Of a DNA stretch of 64,000 nucleotides, positions 35,381-47,160 are shown piece by piece. The first letter of the stretch is position 1. Every line of letters begins with the position of its first letter. The stretch comes from Mikania micrantha (lineage: Eukaryota > Streptophyta > Magnoliopsida > Asterales > Asteraceae): positions 9,114,001-9,178,000 of the forward strand of contig CM018686.1 in NCBI GenBank assembly GCA_009363875.1, written 5' to 3'. The notes beneath the pieces are model-generated. The model had not been told where the DNA came from. It was given only the letters and a program-made list of their open reading frames with translations, and searched no databases. Both the position numbers and the translations under genes were made by a program.

Positions 35381-38234
35381 TGTGACAATCCGACTTTTTG
35401 GATTAACTTCACTAACTGAGAAACAGTGAGATCACAGGCCCAACAAGACCAATTAGGCCCAATGAAGTCTATGTAGGCCCAATAGAGCCACAGTAGGCCC
35501 AATAAGCCCAAGGGTGGCCAGTAAGGCCAAAGGAGGCCCAGTAAGGCCAAAGGGAAGGCCCAATAACGCCAAGGAAGGACTAATGAGGCCCAATTGTATT
35601 TGAGAAGTTCAATTGGGTTAATTTAGCCCAACAATGTTCTAATTGGCCCAATTAGTGATAAATTGGGATTATTAATGTAACTTTGTTAATCGAAATAATG
35701 TGTTGTTGACTCAGAAGGATCTATAGGATTTAAGAATTAAGAAAAATCAGTTTTTAAGTGTTAAAATGTTAGAGATTAAACTTGTAATTGAATTTAGTAT
35801 CAATTTTGACTTCTACAAGTCAAAAATTCGGCCAACTTGATTATGGAATTCGAAATTCGTCTAAATCTGTTACAATTAACCGAATTAATTATGCAATCAT
35901 CACACATTGATGATGAACAACAGTTACCAACCGTTGGTAATCTCATAATTGTCGAAATTAAGTGAAATAATGGCTTAGGATGAGTAACCGAAGTCGGTTG
36001 GATTCAAAGTGGTATAATGCGAGATCAATTCACCAAATTGATGTTATATAAACCCAAATCGACATCATTAGGACATTTCACACACTAGAATTCGAGATCA
36101 GAAGCATCGAGCAGAAGATTTGATCACGAGTGGGCCGAAGAACAACCCGTGAGTCGATGTACTTGAATTCGTCATCAAATCAAGTAAGAAATCATCCTTA
36201 TTCCTTCTAATATGGCCGATTAAGGATAAGCACATCATAATTTCAGTTTTTATTATCGATTTGTTGGAATACGATTAACTAGGGTTCATATCAAAGACGA
36301 TTTGGGGGTTTTGATCTTAAAGAGTTTAAAAATAAAATTTAAGTATGTATGTAGTTTCAGAGAGGGCCGATTAAGGTTAATCCCAGATCAATTTCTGTTA
36401 ATAACATAGAATTGATGAATCTTGAGTTCTAGGGTTCTTAGACAAAACCTATTTGGGGGTCTGGTAGCAAACGATCATAGTAGTTAAATTAAATCTTTCA
36501 GACGTGTTCGAAATTAACCTTAGATGGAAAACCATGTGCCAATTTCATGAATTAATATCGAATTGTTAGATTTCGAGTTTTTAAGGTTCTTGACTAAAAC
36601 GTTTTGGGATTTTCGATCTAATCAAGTTTGTAAATCAAATCAGATTACACTGAGGGGTTCGGTTTAGTCTTAGGATGAAAAGCCCATGGATTCGTGGTCT
36701 GTTATATTAGAATTTGGTTCAATGGATTTGGGAATTTGAGTTGTTCGAACCCGATTTAATTGGGAGTTAATTGAGGTGTTTATTTTGATCAATGGTCGAA
36801 TTAAAACAACCTATAGATATGATTGAATCCACAGGACAAAAGCCCTATGGTTTTAGGAATTACCGGGTTCGAATCCATGACCAATTTAGAGAATCATGCT
36901 TCGGCTATAGAAAACATAGGGAAACCGACCCATGTAGGTTTAAAACAATTTAATTTCGAATGATTGATGCGATACCCTAGCGGGCGAGATGGTTAGATGC
37001 GTGTGTGTTGGAGTTGAGGGTCGCGGGTTCGAGTCCGGGCCAAACCATTTTTTGGATTTTAATACTAATTTAGTATTTTTATCATAACTTATTCGTTCTA
37101 ACTCCGATTCGATCCGTTCAAGTTGCGTTGGAACCGTAACGAGAATACGAATGTTCTAGAATGATAAAATTCATATTTTAACCCGAAAACGAAATCGCGT
37201 ATAATTACGATTATTTAAATAAAATCAAATATGATTTTATTTAAACGATTTCAAAGTCACACGTATTTGCGTATACACATTCTTAACACTTTAACATACG
37301 TGTGTTGACACGTATGTTATTTCAAGCACAAAACGACATTCCGAATAACTTTAAGTTATTGTTTAAACCACAGATTATTCGTAGAGGATTTCTACGCAAG
37401 TTCACACGTATTTGATCATTCTGCTATTATCAAAGGTGCGTACACGGCCCCTTTCTTATTTTAAACTGTTTTGGGGGAGAAAACATGTGCAACAAACTGT
37501 TTTTAGATACATATCACTTGCATGAGTTAGCTGTTTACATTATGTGAAAACATATCAACTTGAAAGTCCTTACACACCTCGAACCGTTTAGTTTGCTGTA
37601 ATGCAAAGCGTGGTAGTTGGAAATGGATCTATTAGGTTTGACAAACCTCACCTGGTAGATGGGATCTACGCAGGTGTTTGACTGACCAAACACAATTTTA
37701 CTATTGTTGTGATAGACAATAGTGGCAAGGCGAAAACATGCTATAGCATGGCAATCAGTCAGCTTCGGTGTCGAACACTTATGTAAATAGTTTATATGAC
37801 TAGCTATCATGACTGTGCATGTGTGATTATGATATCTACAATTTGTTATTCAAACTGCTGTTTTGAACATTGTGATTATTTAAAACCTGTGTTATGCACC
37901 AACCTTTGTGTTGACTTGATTTACATGTTTTCTCAGGACGCTAAGGCGCGCGTTAAAGCTGGCATGGACTAGGAGATAGAGTCTCATGCATTTTAAACAT
38001 TTTGAATATTTGAATTTGAACATTTAAGTATTTTGTTTTGTAATGTTTACTTTACAACTGTTACTGGTTTTAAACGCTTCCGCAACTTTTGTAAACTCTG
38101 ATGTTATGTTTTAAAGACCAAAGTATGTTTTGAAATTCATATAGAGGTCTTCGCTATGTCTAATGATCTGAGATCCTGGTTTGTCACGTTCCCAAACGGT
38201 ATGATTCCGTTAGTTGAAAATTGGGGGTGTGACA
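35381..38234 (+). repeat. 3' LTR of the intact gypsy element
   Basis: 2854 bp, the same length as the 5' LTR. Differences seen by eye include three clustered at 35577-35587 (one GGCCCA motif destroyed), and single changes near 35710, 35846, 36349, 36409, 36504, 36517, 36752, 36827, 37626 and 38191. Confidence 0.95.
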
Positions 38235-38239
38235 TTAAC
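38235..38239. repeat. 5-bp target site duplication, right copy (intact gypsy)
   Basis: TTAAC follows the terminal TGTGACA and matches 26345-26349. Confidence 0.92.
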
Positions 38240-38365
38240 ATTGGTTAGATGGGTACGATTGATAGTAATACTAACAGTAGTCCATAATGAAATTTCTAAA
38301 ACCCCTTTGAACTTTCCTATGACAATTTGTTTTAGTTTAATATTCTTGGTTTTGAACTAGGTGTT

Positions 38366-39045
38366 AAGATCGATAGAGTTTTTAGGCTGTAAGGGGGTTC
38401 ATCAATACTATTAGTATCGATCAACCCCTTAGCAACGTCAATGCGAAGTCCATCGATACTACATGTTCGACCGGATTCTTGAAACAGGTTTTAGCCACCT
38501 TATCTTGGATAATATTAACTGATTCTTGTCTGAAACTCCTTGGATCACTCATCCCAAACTAGTATCGATGGTTCCAAGTTGTCCAAGAGGTCATAGATAT
38601 TGTGAATATTGATCCCAAGTTCAACCGGTTACAAGTTACCCATGGATACTACAAGTATCGATGGTGGGTAATTTCAATGGTTATGATCCTTCGATACTAT
38701 CAAACTTGATCCATATCCTAGTCCAAACCACTTGGATTACTTAACAATAACTAAAATCAAGATCTGAAGTTGTCTAAATCATCATCGAACTTCATAATGT
38801 CGTTCAAAAGTAAAACTGGTTGCATGATGCCCATCGATACTATTAGTATGGATGGGAGGTTTAATATCGACGAGCTGATATTCGAACCTATTAGTGTCGA
38901 ATCCAGTTCCTTGGAAGCTTCGAACTTATCAATATCGATGGCTTAAAAGGGCTTCGAACTTGTTAGGTTAGATGAATGAACAATGTTCGAGCTTCAACCA
39001 TCGATACTAACTTCTCCCAAGAACTCATCCATTGATACTAACTTG
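38366..39045. repeat. Dispersed ATCGATACTA motif cluster
   Basis: About twelve copies of ATCGATACTA, or its complement TAGTATCGAT, with one or two changes lie at irregular spacing. Several pairs face each other to make small hairpins, for example near 38402 (AATACTATTAGTAT) and 38650 (GGATACTACAAGTATC). Confidence 0.65.
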
Positions 39046-39436
39046 CTTCGACCTTCAACCGGTTGTAAACTCTATAAACTCTTAAACCAAGATTATCCAA
39101 GGATTTCCATGTTCATTTCGTTGGTTGTGCATGAGTTTTGAAAGTTCAAAAACCGGTTAGAAGCTCACGTGTGCGGAAATGGTGAAAACCCTAAACATCT
39201 GTACCGTCTCACTAGATTACTGGTCGTTCGAGCTCGTATTAGGGCGGATCCTTTGTACTTCTAGCTTCCTTCCATTGAAAGGATCATGTAGACAACAAAT
39301 TCGTCCAATTTGGTGAAGAATTGATGAGGTTGAGTGTGGGTTTTATTTTGAAAATGTAGAGAGAGAAAGGGTGGATGTCTTTAGACAGAGAGAGATTTTC
39401 TGCAATTAATGAAAGGTATGAGAAAGAAATGAGGGC

Positions 39437-39443
39437 TTTTATA
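39437..39443 (-). promoter_or_regulatory. TATA box of the old minus-strand LTR
   Basis: The minus strand reads GGTATAAAAGCCC, a strong plant TATA context. Confidence 0.6.
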
Positions 39444-39959
39444 CCCCGAGTGGTCTCACGCATGTGCGGGTTCGATGGGTTCGCGTTGATGTGCTATTTT
39501 ACGATCGTGACGATATTGTTACGTAATTAGAACGAATAGTTTTTATTTTAGACTTTGGAGTTATATTTGACGAGGTTCAAAACTGTAAAACATAAAAGTA
39601 TATCATTTTACGCGTTTTTATAACATCCGTCAGTTTTAAACCGTTAATGAATATATTTACGTGTATACCCGTAATTATATATGCTTTTGGTTATTTTATG
39701 TGTTTATTAACGTTTACTCGATGCACACAAGTTCATAATATTCGCGTTCATAAAGTTCATTAAATTCACCTATAAAAGTTCATATATTTACCTATAGCAT
39801 ACACACAAGTTCATAAAATTCAACTTGATGCATAGAACATGATTCCACAATATTTAATTCTTGTTATTGATTACCGTGATTGAATGTACAGATGTTACAG
39901 TCTCACCTAGTTAAGGGAATTTCCTCCCTAAATTAACTAGCTGAAGATACTATAAAAAG

Positions 39960-41232
39960 ATGAGGGTACTTGAGCTTCATTTGGTATTCACGTTCCTAGG
40001 TGAACTGCATGTTGTTTTGAATTTGAATATACTCTAATGGAATTTGAACATCATGATCAACTAAACACTTCTTAAGATTCAACACGTGAAAAGTATCGTG
40101 AGCATTGCTCAGCTCGACCGGAAGTTTAAGTTTGTAGGCTACGGACCAATCCTTTCTAGGATCTCAAAAGGTCCAACATACCAAGGAACAAGTTTCCCTT
40201 TCTTCCCGAATTGGAAAATGCCTTTCCAGGGAGAAACCTTAAGTAAAACTCGGTCACCGAATTGGAATTCATGTGGTTTCTGACGTCGATCAACATAACT
40301 CTTTTGCTGATCCCTAGCGGCCTTAAGCCTTGATTGAATGATTGAAATCTTATCGGTTGTTCCTTTAATGAGTTCAGGTCCTATGACTTGTGAGTCACCA
40401 ACCTTGGTCAGCAGACCGGTGATCGGCGCTTCCTACCAAAAAGAGATTCGAATGGTGCGCATTGAATGCTCGTATGATAGCTATTATTATATGAAAACTC
40501 GATGAGTGGAAAGTGAGTATCCCAACTTCTCCAAAACCGATCACACAAGAATGAAGCATCTCCTCGAGTTTCCGTATAGTCCTTTCGCTTTGACCATCGG
40601 TTTGGGGATGATACGCCATGCAAAGGTTAACACGAGTTCCCAAAGCCTTTTGCAATGATTCCAAAATCGAGAAATGAAACGACTATCACGATCGGATATG
40701 ATTGACGTTGGTGTACCATGACGCGCAATGATCTCATTGATGTACAATGTGGACAATTTCTCCATTTGATAATCCTCCCAGATAGGGAGAAAATGAGCAG
40801 AATTGGTGAGTCTATCGATTATCACCCAAATTGAATCGTAACCCGCGATGTTCTTGGCAACGTGGTTATTAAATCTATGGAAATTTGTTCCCATTTCAAT
40901 TTAGGAACCTAAGTTTGCTGCAGAAGTCCCAAGGGTTTATGATGTTCTGTTTTGACTTTTGAGCATGTTAGACATTTCACTGCATATAGGGCTATGTCCT
41001 TCTTCATCCTGGGCCACCAGTAAGATGTTTTCAAATTTTGATACATCTTTTCGGCTCCCGGATGAACCGAATATCACGACTTATGTGCCTCTTGGCAGAT
41101 ATTTGTGCGCAGTTCTTCTGACTTTGGAATCCACATGCATCCGTTGAAGTACAGGACCCCATCAGATCTAGGCTCTAGTCGACATTCAACCCCACAATCT
41201 AGCTTTGTCTTCAGTTGATTGTTGATCTCCAC
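39960..41232 (-). pseudogene. Gypsy integrase fragment, frameshifted
   Basis: Read on the minus strand from 41232, the order is: end of the RNase H/integrase linker, a zinc-arm region (VHPG.EKMYQNLKTSYWWPRMKKDI, CLTCSK near 40950-40975), the core with IWVIIDRLT (near 40820) and SDRDSRF (near 40680), HPQTDGQSERTI (near 40590-40610), and the C-terminal part toward 39960. At least one in-frame stop (near 41075) and a frameshift within 40541-40664 are present. Upstream pol and gag are missing because a copia-type LTR interrupts at about 41234. It ends close to the 3' LTR start at 39899. Confidence 0.85.
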
Positions 41233-41233
41233 C

Positions 41234-41625
41234 TGTTGTTGTAAAGGATATATTTAAGGATTTTGATATCAATATGCCTTCTCGGTTGTTTTAGTTGTTC
41301 TAGGAAGATAATATGGGTTCTCGATCAACTTTATGGTTCTTTGGTTCTCGGCTGAAGTATTGGTTCTCGGAGGTTTCCTTAATTTTGATATAAATAGTCT
41401 CTTGTTTTGTTTAGATCGGTAGACATTCATTATTTCCAGAAAAGAATTGTTTTCTTGTTGCTTCTTCTTGTTCATGTATCAGACGAGTTGTTTCATGATT
41501 AATATATACTCGTATGCAAGTTTATGAATGTTCGTTATTTCTTGATTGATTATCTATTGATTTTCTCTAATTAGTTAGTTTTGATCGATATCGAATTGTT
41601 TAGATCCAAGTGTTCGGGACTTACA
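41234..41625 (+). mobile_element. Small LTR of a second copia-type element, plus strand
   Basis: The segment starts TGTTGTTGTAAAGG and ends GTTCGGGACTTACA. It is followed by TTGGTACAAGAGCC (41627-41640), a degenerate primer-binding site. A TATA box TATAAAT sits at 41389-41395. About 390 bp is a usual copia LTR size. The left limit is uncertain by a few bases. Its internal region is replaced after about 30 bp by the SIRE insertion at 41659. Confidence 0.55.
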
Positions 41626-41658
41626 ATTGGTACAAGAGCCATTCGAATAATTATGAGG

Positions 41659-42353
41659 TGTTGAGAAACTCGGGGAGGCTGTTTAACCAGGAACAAAGAC
41701 TTTAGACACTTGGTCAAAGCTTTGGTATTAGCTCCCTCTAAATTTTTGCACAAAGTTATTTTCGTTGTTTAGTTTCTGCTAGAAAAAGAGAAGAACAGAA
41801 TAAAAGCACAAGGAATTTTTGGGGAAGTAAATTCAAATTTCTCAGGGAATGTTGGGACTTAAATACCCAACATTAAGAGTTACAAGACAAGAAATAATAA
41901 GACAAATAGCTGACACTGTTATAGACACTGAATCATCAGAATAGTACAACTAATACAAAGTCAACAACAACAGCAACAAGAGTCTTCAGGTCTTTCGAGC
42001 TTGAGATAGTTGTGCTGAGGCTTAGTGGTTATTCTTTCGGAAGGTGTTCATCGTAAGCTGATTGAACAATCAGTTATTTCGGAATCGGAGATTGTCTTCC
42101 GAGTCATATGATATCTTCCGAAGCAATGGTTGTCTTCTAAAGGGATCTTGGTCAGCTAATGTCTTCCGATGTAGAGAAGTTTAGCGGTAGTTCTTTTTGG
42201 CAAATCGTTCGCTGTTAGTGTTCCGATGCTGAAGCAGTTCTTCAGTCAGAAGAGAGTGTCTTCTGAAGAGAAGCATCTGCGGTTGGTCAATCCGTGATTT
42301 TATTTATTTGTCTAGATTCAGCGGTTTTGCTCATCAGTCCTTATTTTCCAACA
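41659..42353 (-). repeat. 3' LTR of the SIRE element
   Basis: 695 bp; in plus reading it starts TGTTGAGAAACTCGG and ends TTTTCCAACA. It contains about eight TCTTCCGA-like words. On the minus strand the preceding CTATAGTGAGAT is the likely polypurine region. Confidence 0.88.
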
Positions 42354-42385
42354 ATCTCACTATAGACTGATGAAGCCAAAACCAT

Positions 42386-45300
42386 TTATTTTTGTCTAAG
42401 ACTCAGACCAATTTTATTTCTAAGAGTCCGCACATAGTTCAGGACTTCATATTCTGTATCAGCAGTATCTAGATTCATATGCTGCAATTCCTTCAGATCA
42501 TTATTTGGTAGATTGAGAATTTCATCCCAATTTGAGAAGAAAGATCTAGAACCATTGTATCTCTCAATGATCATGCTCTTGGAGACATAGTCATAGAACC
42601 ATCTCTTTATTCTAGTTCTGGAATTTTTGATCTAAGGAGGTTGGGACATAGAAGATAGACCCAAGGAGAGAGGAGCTCCAGCATGCCAGTGAATTATTTC
42701 TCTTCTTTTTTCTTGATCATTTGAATCAAGTATCTTCTTTACTATAGCATGCTATTGAGGCTCGTAGTGTCTCAGAAGATCAGGAAGAATTTTCTTTTCA
42801 ACTTCAACCCAAGGTCTGAAGTTAACAGCAGATGGAGATTCTACCGACCCAATACCTAGGCTTCCCATAGGTGCATTTAGCAGGTGATCAAGCATTGAGC
42901 TTAGATTAGCATCCTTGAGCTGAGACACTATAGTGGGGGAGGATGAAGTGTCTTCTTTCCAAAGCTCAGGATGATCACTGTTCTCTCTTTTGAACTTTGA
43001 CCATTCATCAAACAGAACATCATCTCTCCATCTTGTTATAGTGTTCTTTGGTACCCATTGATTTTGGATGAGGATGTATTTTATTCTTCTTCTCTGCTTA
43101 AAGGTCTTTTTCTTCTTGATGTCTTCCTTTATTCATTTGTACAGAAACTCAGCTTCATTCCCGAGGCTAGTGATATCCCAGTTGCTGAAGGTTTCAACTT
43201 TGTACTTACCTTCATTTAGCAGAAACTTGATCAGTTGCTCCCTCTTAGTCTGATAAGCTTTATTTTGCTGTTGATCCATCAAGGCTATTTGTTCCTAATA
43301 GGTCTTGGCCAGATCATCTTTTGAGAGATCAGTGGCTTCTAGATCAGCTAGGATCTTATTTTCCTTTTCAGTTTCTTTATGCTTTGTCTCTTGAAGGTCT
43401 TCATCAGAAGGGAATGTCCTTACAGGAGAATAGGATTCCTTCAGTGGAGAAGTTTGTGATTTTTCAGTATCTGCTGACTTTATTGGTGAGGGAACTATGG
43501 TGGTTTTGGGCAGGTCAGACTCATCGTCATCAGCCAATATGAGCCTTCTCTTTCTTGAAATAAAAGAGGCAATGGGCTGATCATCATTTAAGTCTGAGCA
43601 TGGTTCTTGAACAGGGGTTAGAGGTTTCTGAGGTTTGTTATAGGGGGTTTTGAATTTTCTGGCCACACTCTTTTCTCTTCTGGAGAAAGACTGAGTAATT
43701 ATGGGACTAGTTTTTGGCCAATTTTGGAAGCATTAAGAGTAGTAGGATGGGAGGTATGTGAGGATAGTTCTAGGAGGGTTTGAGAAGCATAATTTGGAGA
43801 AAGGGTAGGTGAGTTTTCTTTATTTGTGTGTAAGGGTGAGGAAGGGATAGATATGGCGGGAGAGATCTGTTTAAGGAAGATGGGGTTATGTTCAGATTGG
43901 ACAGAGCCAGTAGGAATTGGTATGTCCTGAGTAATTGAGGCAAAGGAACAGGGGGCAACGGTTGTGGGTTTTATTGGCTTGGTAGGAGCTGATTTTGAGG
44001 GTTTGGATTTCCTGGATATCCCAGATGTTCCAATGTTTATTTGAGATGGAGCTTCCCTTTGTTTCTGCTCAGAGCTAGCCTTAGCAGTCTCAGTCTGAAA
44101 ATGCTGATCAAGTGCTGCTTTGAGGAGTGCCTCCTGATTTTTCAATCTTATTTCCTTCATCCTCCTTTGCACAGTTTTATCTTCTGCCCTTTTGGCAGCT
44201 TGGGCTACAGACAAGAGCCTTTCATTCTCCCTCTTTTTGGCTTCATTAGTCTATTCCTTGAACCAGGGAGAATGAGGAGCAATCCCTGTAAGAGTATCTA
44301 GAAAACGAGTATGGTTAGATACTTCATTTTGTAAGGAGGAGACTTTGGAGTCTACTGAAATTTTCAGTAGATCTAGTTGTATCTTTTGAGTGCTGAGGAA
44401 ATCTTTGGTAAAGTTTGCAAACAGGGTGGTGACATGGGAATTAGGAAGTGGGTTCAACACTTCTTGAAAAGCTTGGCCTAAGAAGGTAGGTATAGTAGAA
44501 GTAGGGGGAATGGTGGGGTACCTTCATGTGAAGTGCCTGCATGGGGATGTATTTGGTTTGCAAGACTTGGTTATTCAAGACTGTTGTGACTAACTCAGTG
44601 AGTTTGGCCACATTAGCCTGAATATGAGCAACAGAATCCGTCAACTCCTTTAATTTAAGATCTGATTCGTTTATCCTTTTACGGATATCATCCGAATCCT
44701 TGACTAATGAGTCAGTTTTATCATGACTTGAGTCCATCTTAGGAATGTCATGGACCCCTTTTTCTTGGTTCTGGGGATTTCCAGCCTCAGTTTCAAGAAC
44801 ATCATGGGTTGTTGCCATACGAGGAGTCTTATTGTCTGATCCATTCAGGTGAGATCCCATTGGGTTCTCATGTGAGATGGATGCTCCAGATATCTGATCA
44901 TGATGTCTAGATGGACTGGACACCCTGATCTCATCCTCCTCTCCATGGGTAGGAGATTGATGAGTTTGAGCAAAGGTTTGATGTGACTATTCCTCTTTTG
45001 GTGAAGGGGGAGGAGAACCAAGTTGCTCAAATATAGAATCAATCTCATGGAGAACATGGGTAGTAGAGTGAGGCGTTTTTGTGGAGAAAAAGCAGAGATG
45101 TCCTTGGGAGAGTGGACTGCCATCTGACTATCAAGTGACACTTCAGTGGTTAGAGAGGGTTCCCTTTGGAGTACAACATCATCCTGTTGAGAGGATTGAT
45201 GAGGAGCTGGATGGGGTAGAGATACTTGATGCATATGTGAGGATGGAGCAGATGTATCCAATTGTCCAGTGGGGACAGAGACATGTTCAGGGATCTCATC

Positions 45301-46148
45301 TTCCTGAACAGTCTTTTTGGGCTTTTTAGGTGTAGAGGCTTTGGTAAATGATTGGTACCTTTACAGGTGTGGAAGAGGAGGTGGATGTGGGTTCACCAAG
45401 GATGGTTGTGTCCTCAGTTTCATCCATGTGTCTTGCCTCGGTGCTCAACCTATTGAACACTTGTTTGTCAATGCTCTTGACAATAAAGAGAGGAGCAATA
45501 TGACAAACATTATTAAGTTCAGCAAAAAGACAAGCCATCACAAACCTAGGATATAATAAAATATTGGGGCTCATTTGGTGATGCACCAAATGGTCAAAAA
45601 TTATTTGAGACAAGTTGACCTTTTCATTGGACAAAACAACATACATGACATATTGCATGTCATGCGGCATTTCTCCCCAACTAGTCGTCTTTGAGAGAGA
45701 CATTGTAAAATGGTGTGATACAGAAACTTGTACTTAGGGTAGAAGAAAGCTCTGTATAAGGTACTGTTTTTCAGGTCACCCTGATAATCACACTGAACAA
45801 AAACATTATGAAGGAATTTTAAACAGTGGTAGGTGCCTCGGTGTCAATTAGATTTAGGGCAACACTTATTTTGGAGGGGGTGAGGGTGACTTGGTGACCA
45901 GCAACCACCGAAGCGATGCTTTCAACAGAGTCATCCTTTGACACCAAGGTCGAGTTTGCCCAAAACTAATTTAGAGCAAATTCTAAGATAGGAGGATTGA
46001 GGATGAGAGCAGTATGAACGAAGGGGTTTACCAGAATGTCGATTACTTCGTCATAGTGAGGGTACTCAGAAGACTTAACAAGGTAGGCTCCGAGGTTATG
46101 AATCGACTTGGTTTTCAAATCTTCAAACGCCATTCGAAGAGCAGTCAT
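42386..46148 (-). pseudogene. SIRE env-like region, decayed
   Basis: This follows the pol end after a 1-kb gap. The first piece (46148-45966) begins MTALRMAFEDLKTKSIHNLGAYLVKSSEYPHYDEVIDI. The next main piece (45703-45326) contains YPRFVMACLFAELNN, the conserved type of motif in Asteraceae SIRE post-pol proteins. Later pieces (45261-44441, 44460-44251, 44214-43699, 43666-43295, 42574-42386) are Ser/Pro-rich with a Lys/Glu-rich heptad stretch (AAKRAEDKTVQRRMKEIRLKNQEALLKAALDQH), predicting a coiled coil. Pieces fall in at least three frames, so several frameshifts have occurred. No clear signal peptide or membrane anchor is visible, so 'env-like' refers to position only. Confidence 0.7.
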
Positions 46149-47160
46149 AAGTGCAAAGTGTAATTACAAATTTTTACCTCAAGTTTTAGAGAAGTAAAGA
46201 CAGAAAAGTGTAACCGTTGCAAATAAGTGAAGTTTCAACTAAGAAAAACCATCACTGCTTACAACTTATCGAGATTTTTACCATTGGGTTTTTACCTATT
46301 GGATGAACCTGTGAGCAAGAACAAGGAAGAAAAATGACAAATGAGTACGTTCATGCACACCCTGATGTACAGACAAAGCTTCGTAAGGAATGAAGCCTGG
46401 TCCTAAGCCGTTACACTATCATCATGAGCATCAAGCTCAGACGGAGTCAGTGTAAGTGCTCCGAGCCAGGCGACATGCCTGACAAGCGATTGTGCTTCAC
46501 CATAAGCAACATTATGAAATTCTGAATTTTGAAAGGGAAGTTATCTTGATGAAAAGGATATCAAGAAACTTTTCAAGGATTGGTGAAGAACTTAAGAAGA
46601 TAACCACCGACATAAATAAGGAAAGAATGATCAGTGGTCATTTGAAGTAAGAGGGATAAAATGGTAAAATAAGAAGATATTGTCGAGCCGTGAGAACAAT
46701 TAATGAGTGTCTATTCAATTAATTGTAAGGGGTCTAATCTTTCAGAGTGATTAGTGACGGTCAAATCAGGCGTAATTATCAAGAGATTGATAACTACACA
46801 GAGAAGAAAGGTTTAACCATGGAAGATCATTTAACCTCAGAAGAGTCTTATCTTCGGAAGAGGTTTAACCATGGAAAATTTACAAGGTTAAAAGTCTCGG
46901 AAGGAATGGAGACCTCGGAAGAGGTAGAAACCACGGAAGGTTTAAAGTGTAACAACGGATGGTTATAACCGTGGAGAGATATGAAACAGTGGCTAGCATA
47001 ACCATTGATCCTATCCTTGTTTTGGGATAAACACTGAGAGAAAACAAGGTTGCTCTATCAGTGGTTTATCAAGTTCCGTTGTTAGGACAATTCTTGAGAA
47101 TTATCCTTTTATATACTTATTGTAAGGTTTAAGAAACATATTCTCAACCATAATTATTTA
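46149..47160 (-). other. Spacer between SIRE pol and the env-like region
   Basis: Non-coding. On the plus strand 46800-46950 repeats AGGTTTAACCATGGAA and TCGGAAG words. No splice acceptor could be assigned with confidence. Confidence 0.55.

Larger units (their letters stand above)
26350..38234 (+). mobile_element. Near-complete Ty3/gypsy retrotransposon (chromovirus, Tekay/Del-like), 11,885 bp
   Basis: Order on the plus strand: 5' LTR, primer-binding site, acidic ORF1, gag-pol with a C-terminal chromodomain-like region, polypurine block, 3' LTR. The LTRs are both 2854 bp and show about 13 substitutions by eye (about 0.5%), so the insertion is young. A perfect TTAAC duplication flanks the element. 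The order protease, RT, RNase H, integrase is diagnostic of Ty3/gypsy. The C-terminal VRWNSRRGPEFTWERED resembles chromodomain elements. Two in-frame stop codons break the polyprotein. The host sequence is an older minus-strand LTR. Confidence 0.95.
38240..39899 (-). mobile_element. Old gypsy 3' LTR, 5' portion (minus), resuming after the nested element
   Basis: On the minus strand the LTR starts TGTAACATCTGTACATTC at 39899, directly after the end of an integrase-coding internal region. A minus-strand TATA box (TATAAAA, plus-strand 39437-39443) lies about 460 bp into it, as expected for U3. 38366-39045 is filled with ATCGATACTA-type words in both orientations. It should join 26349 across the nested element. 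Confidence 0.65.
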
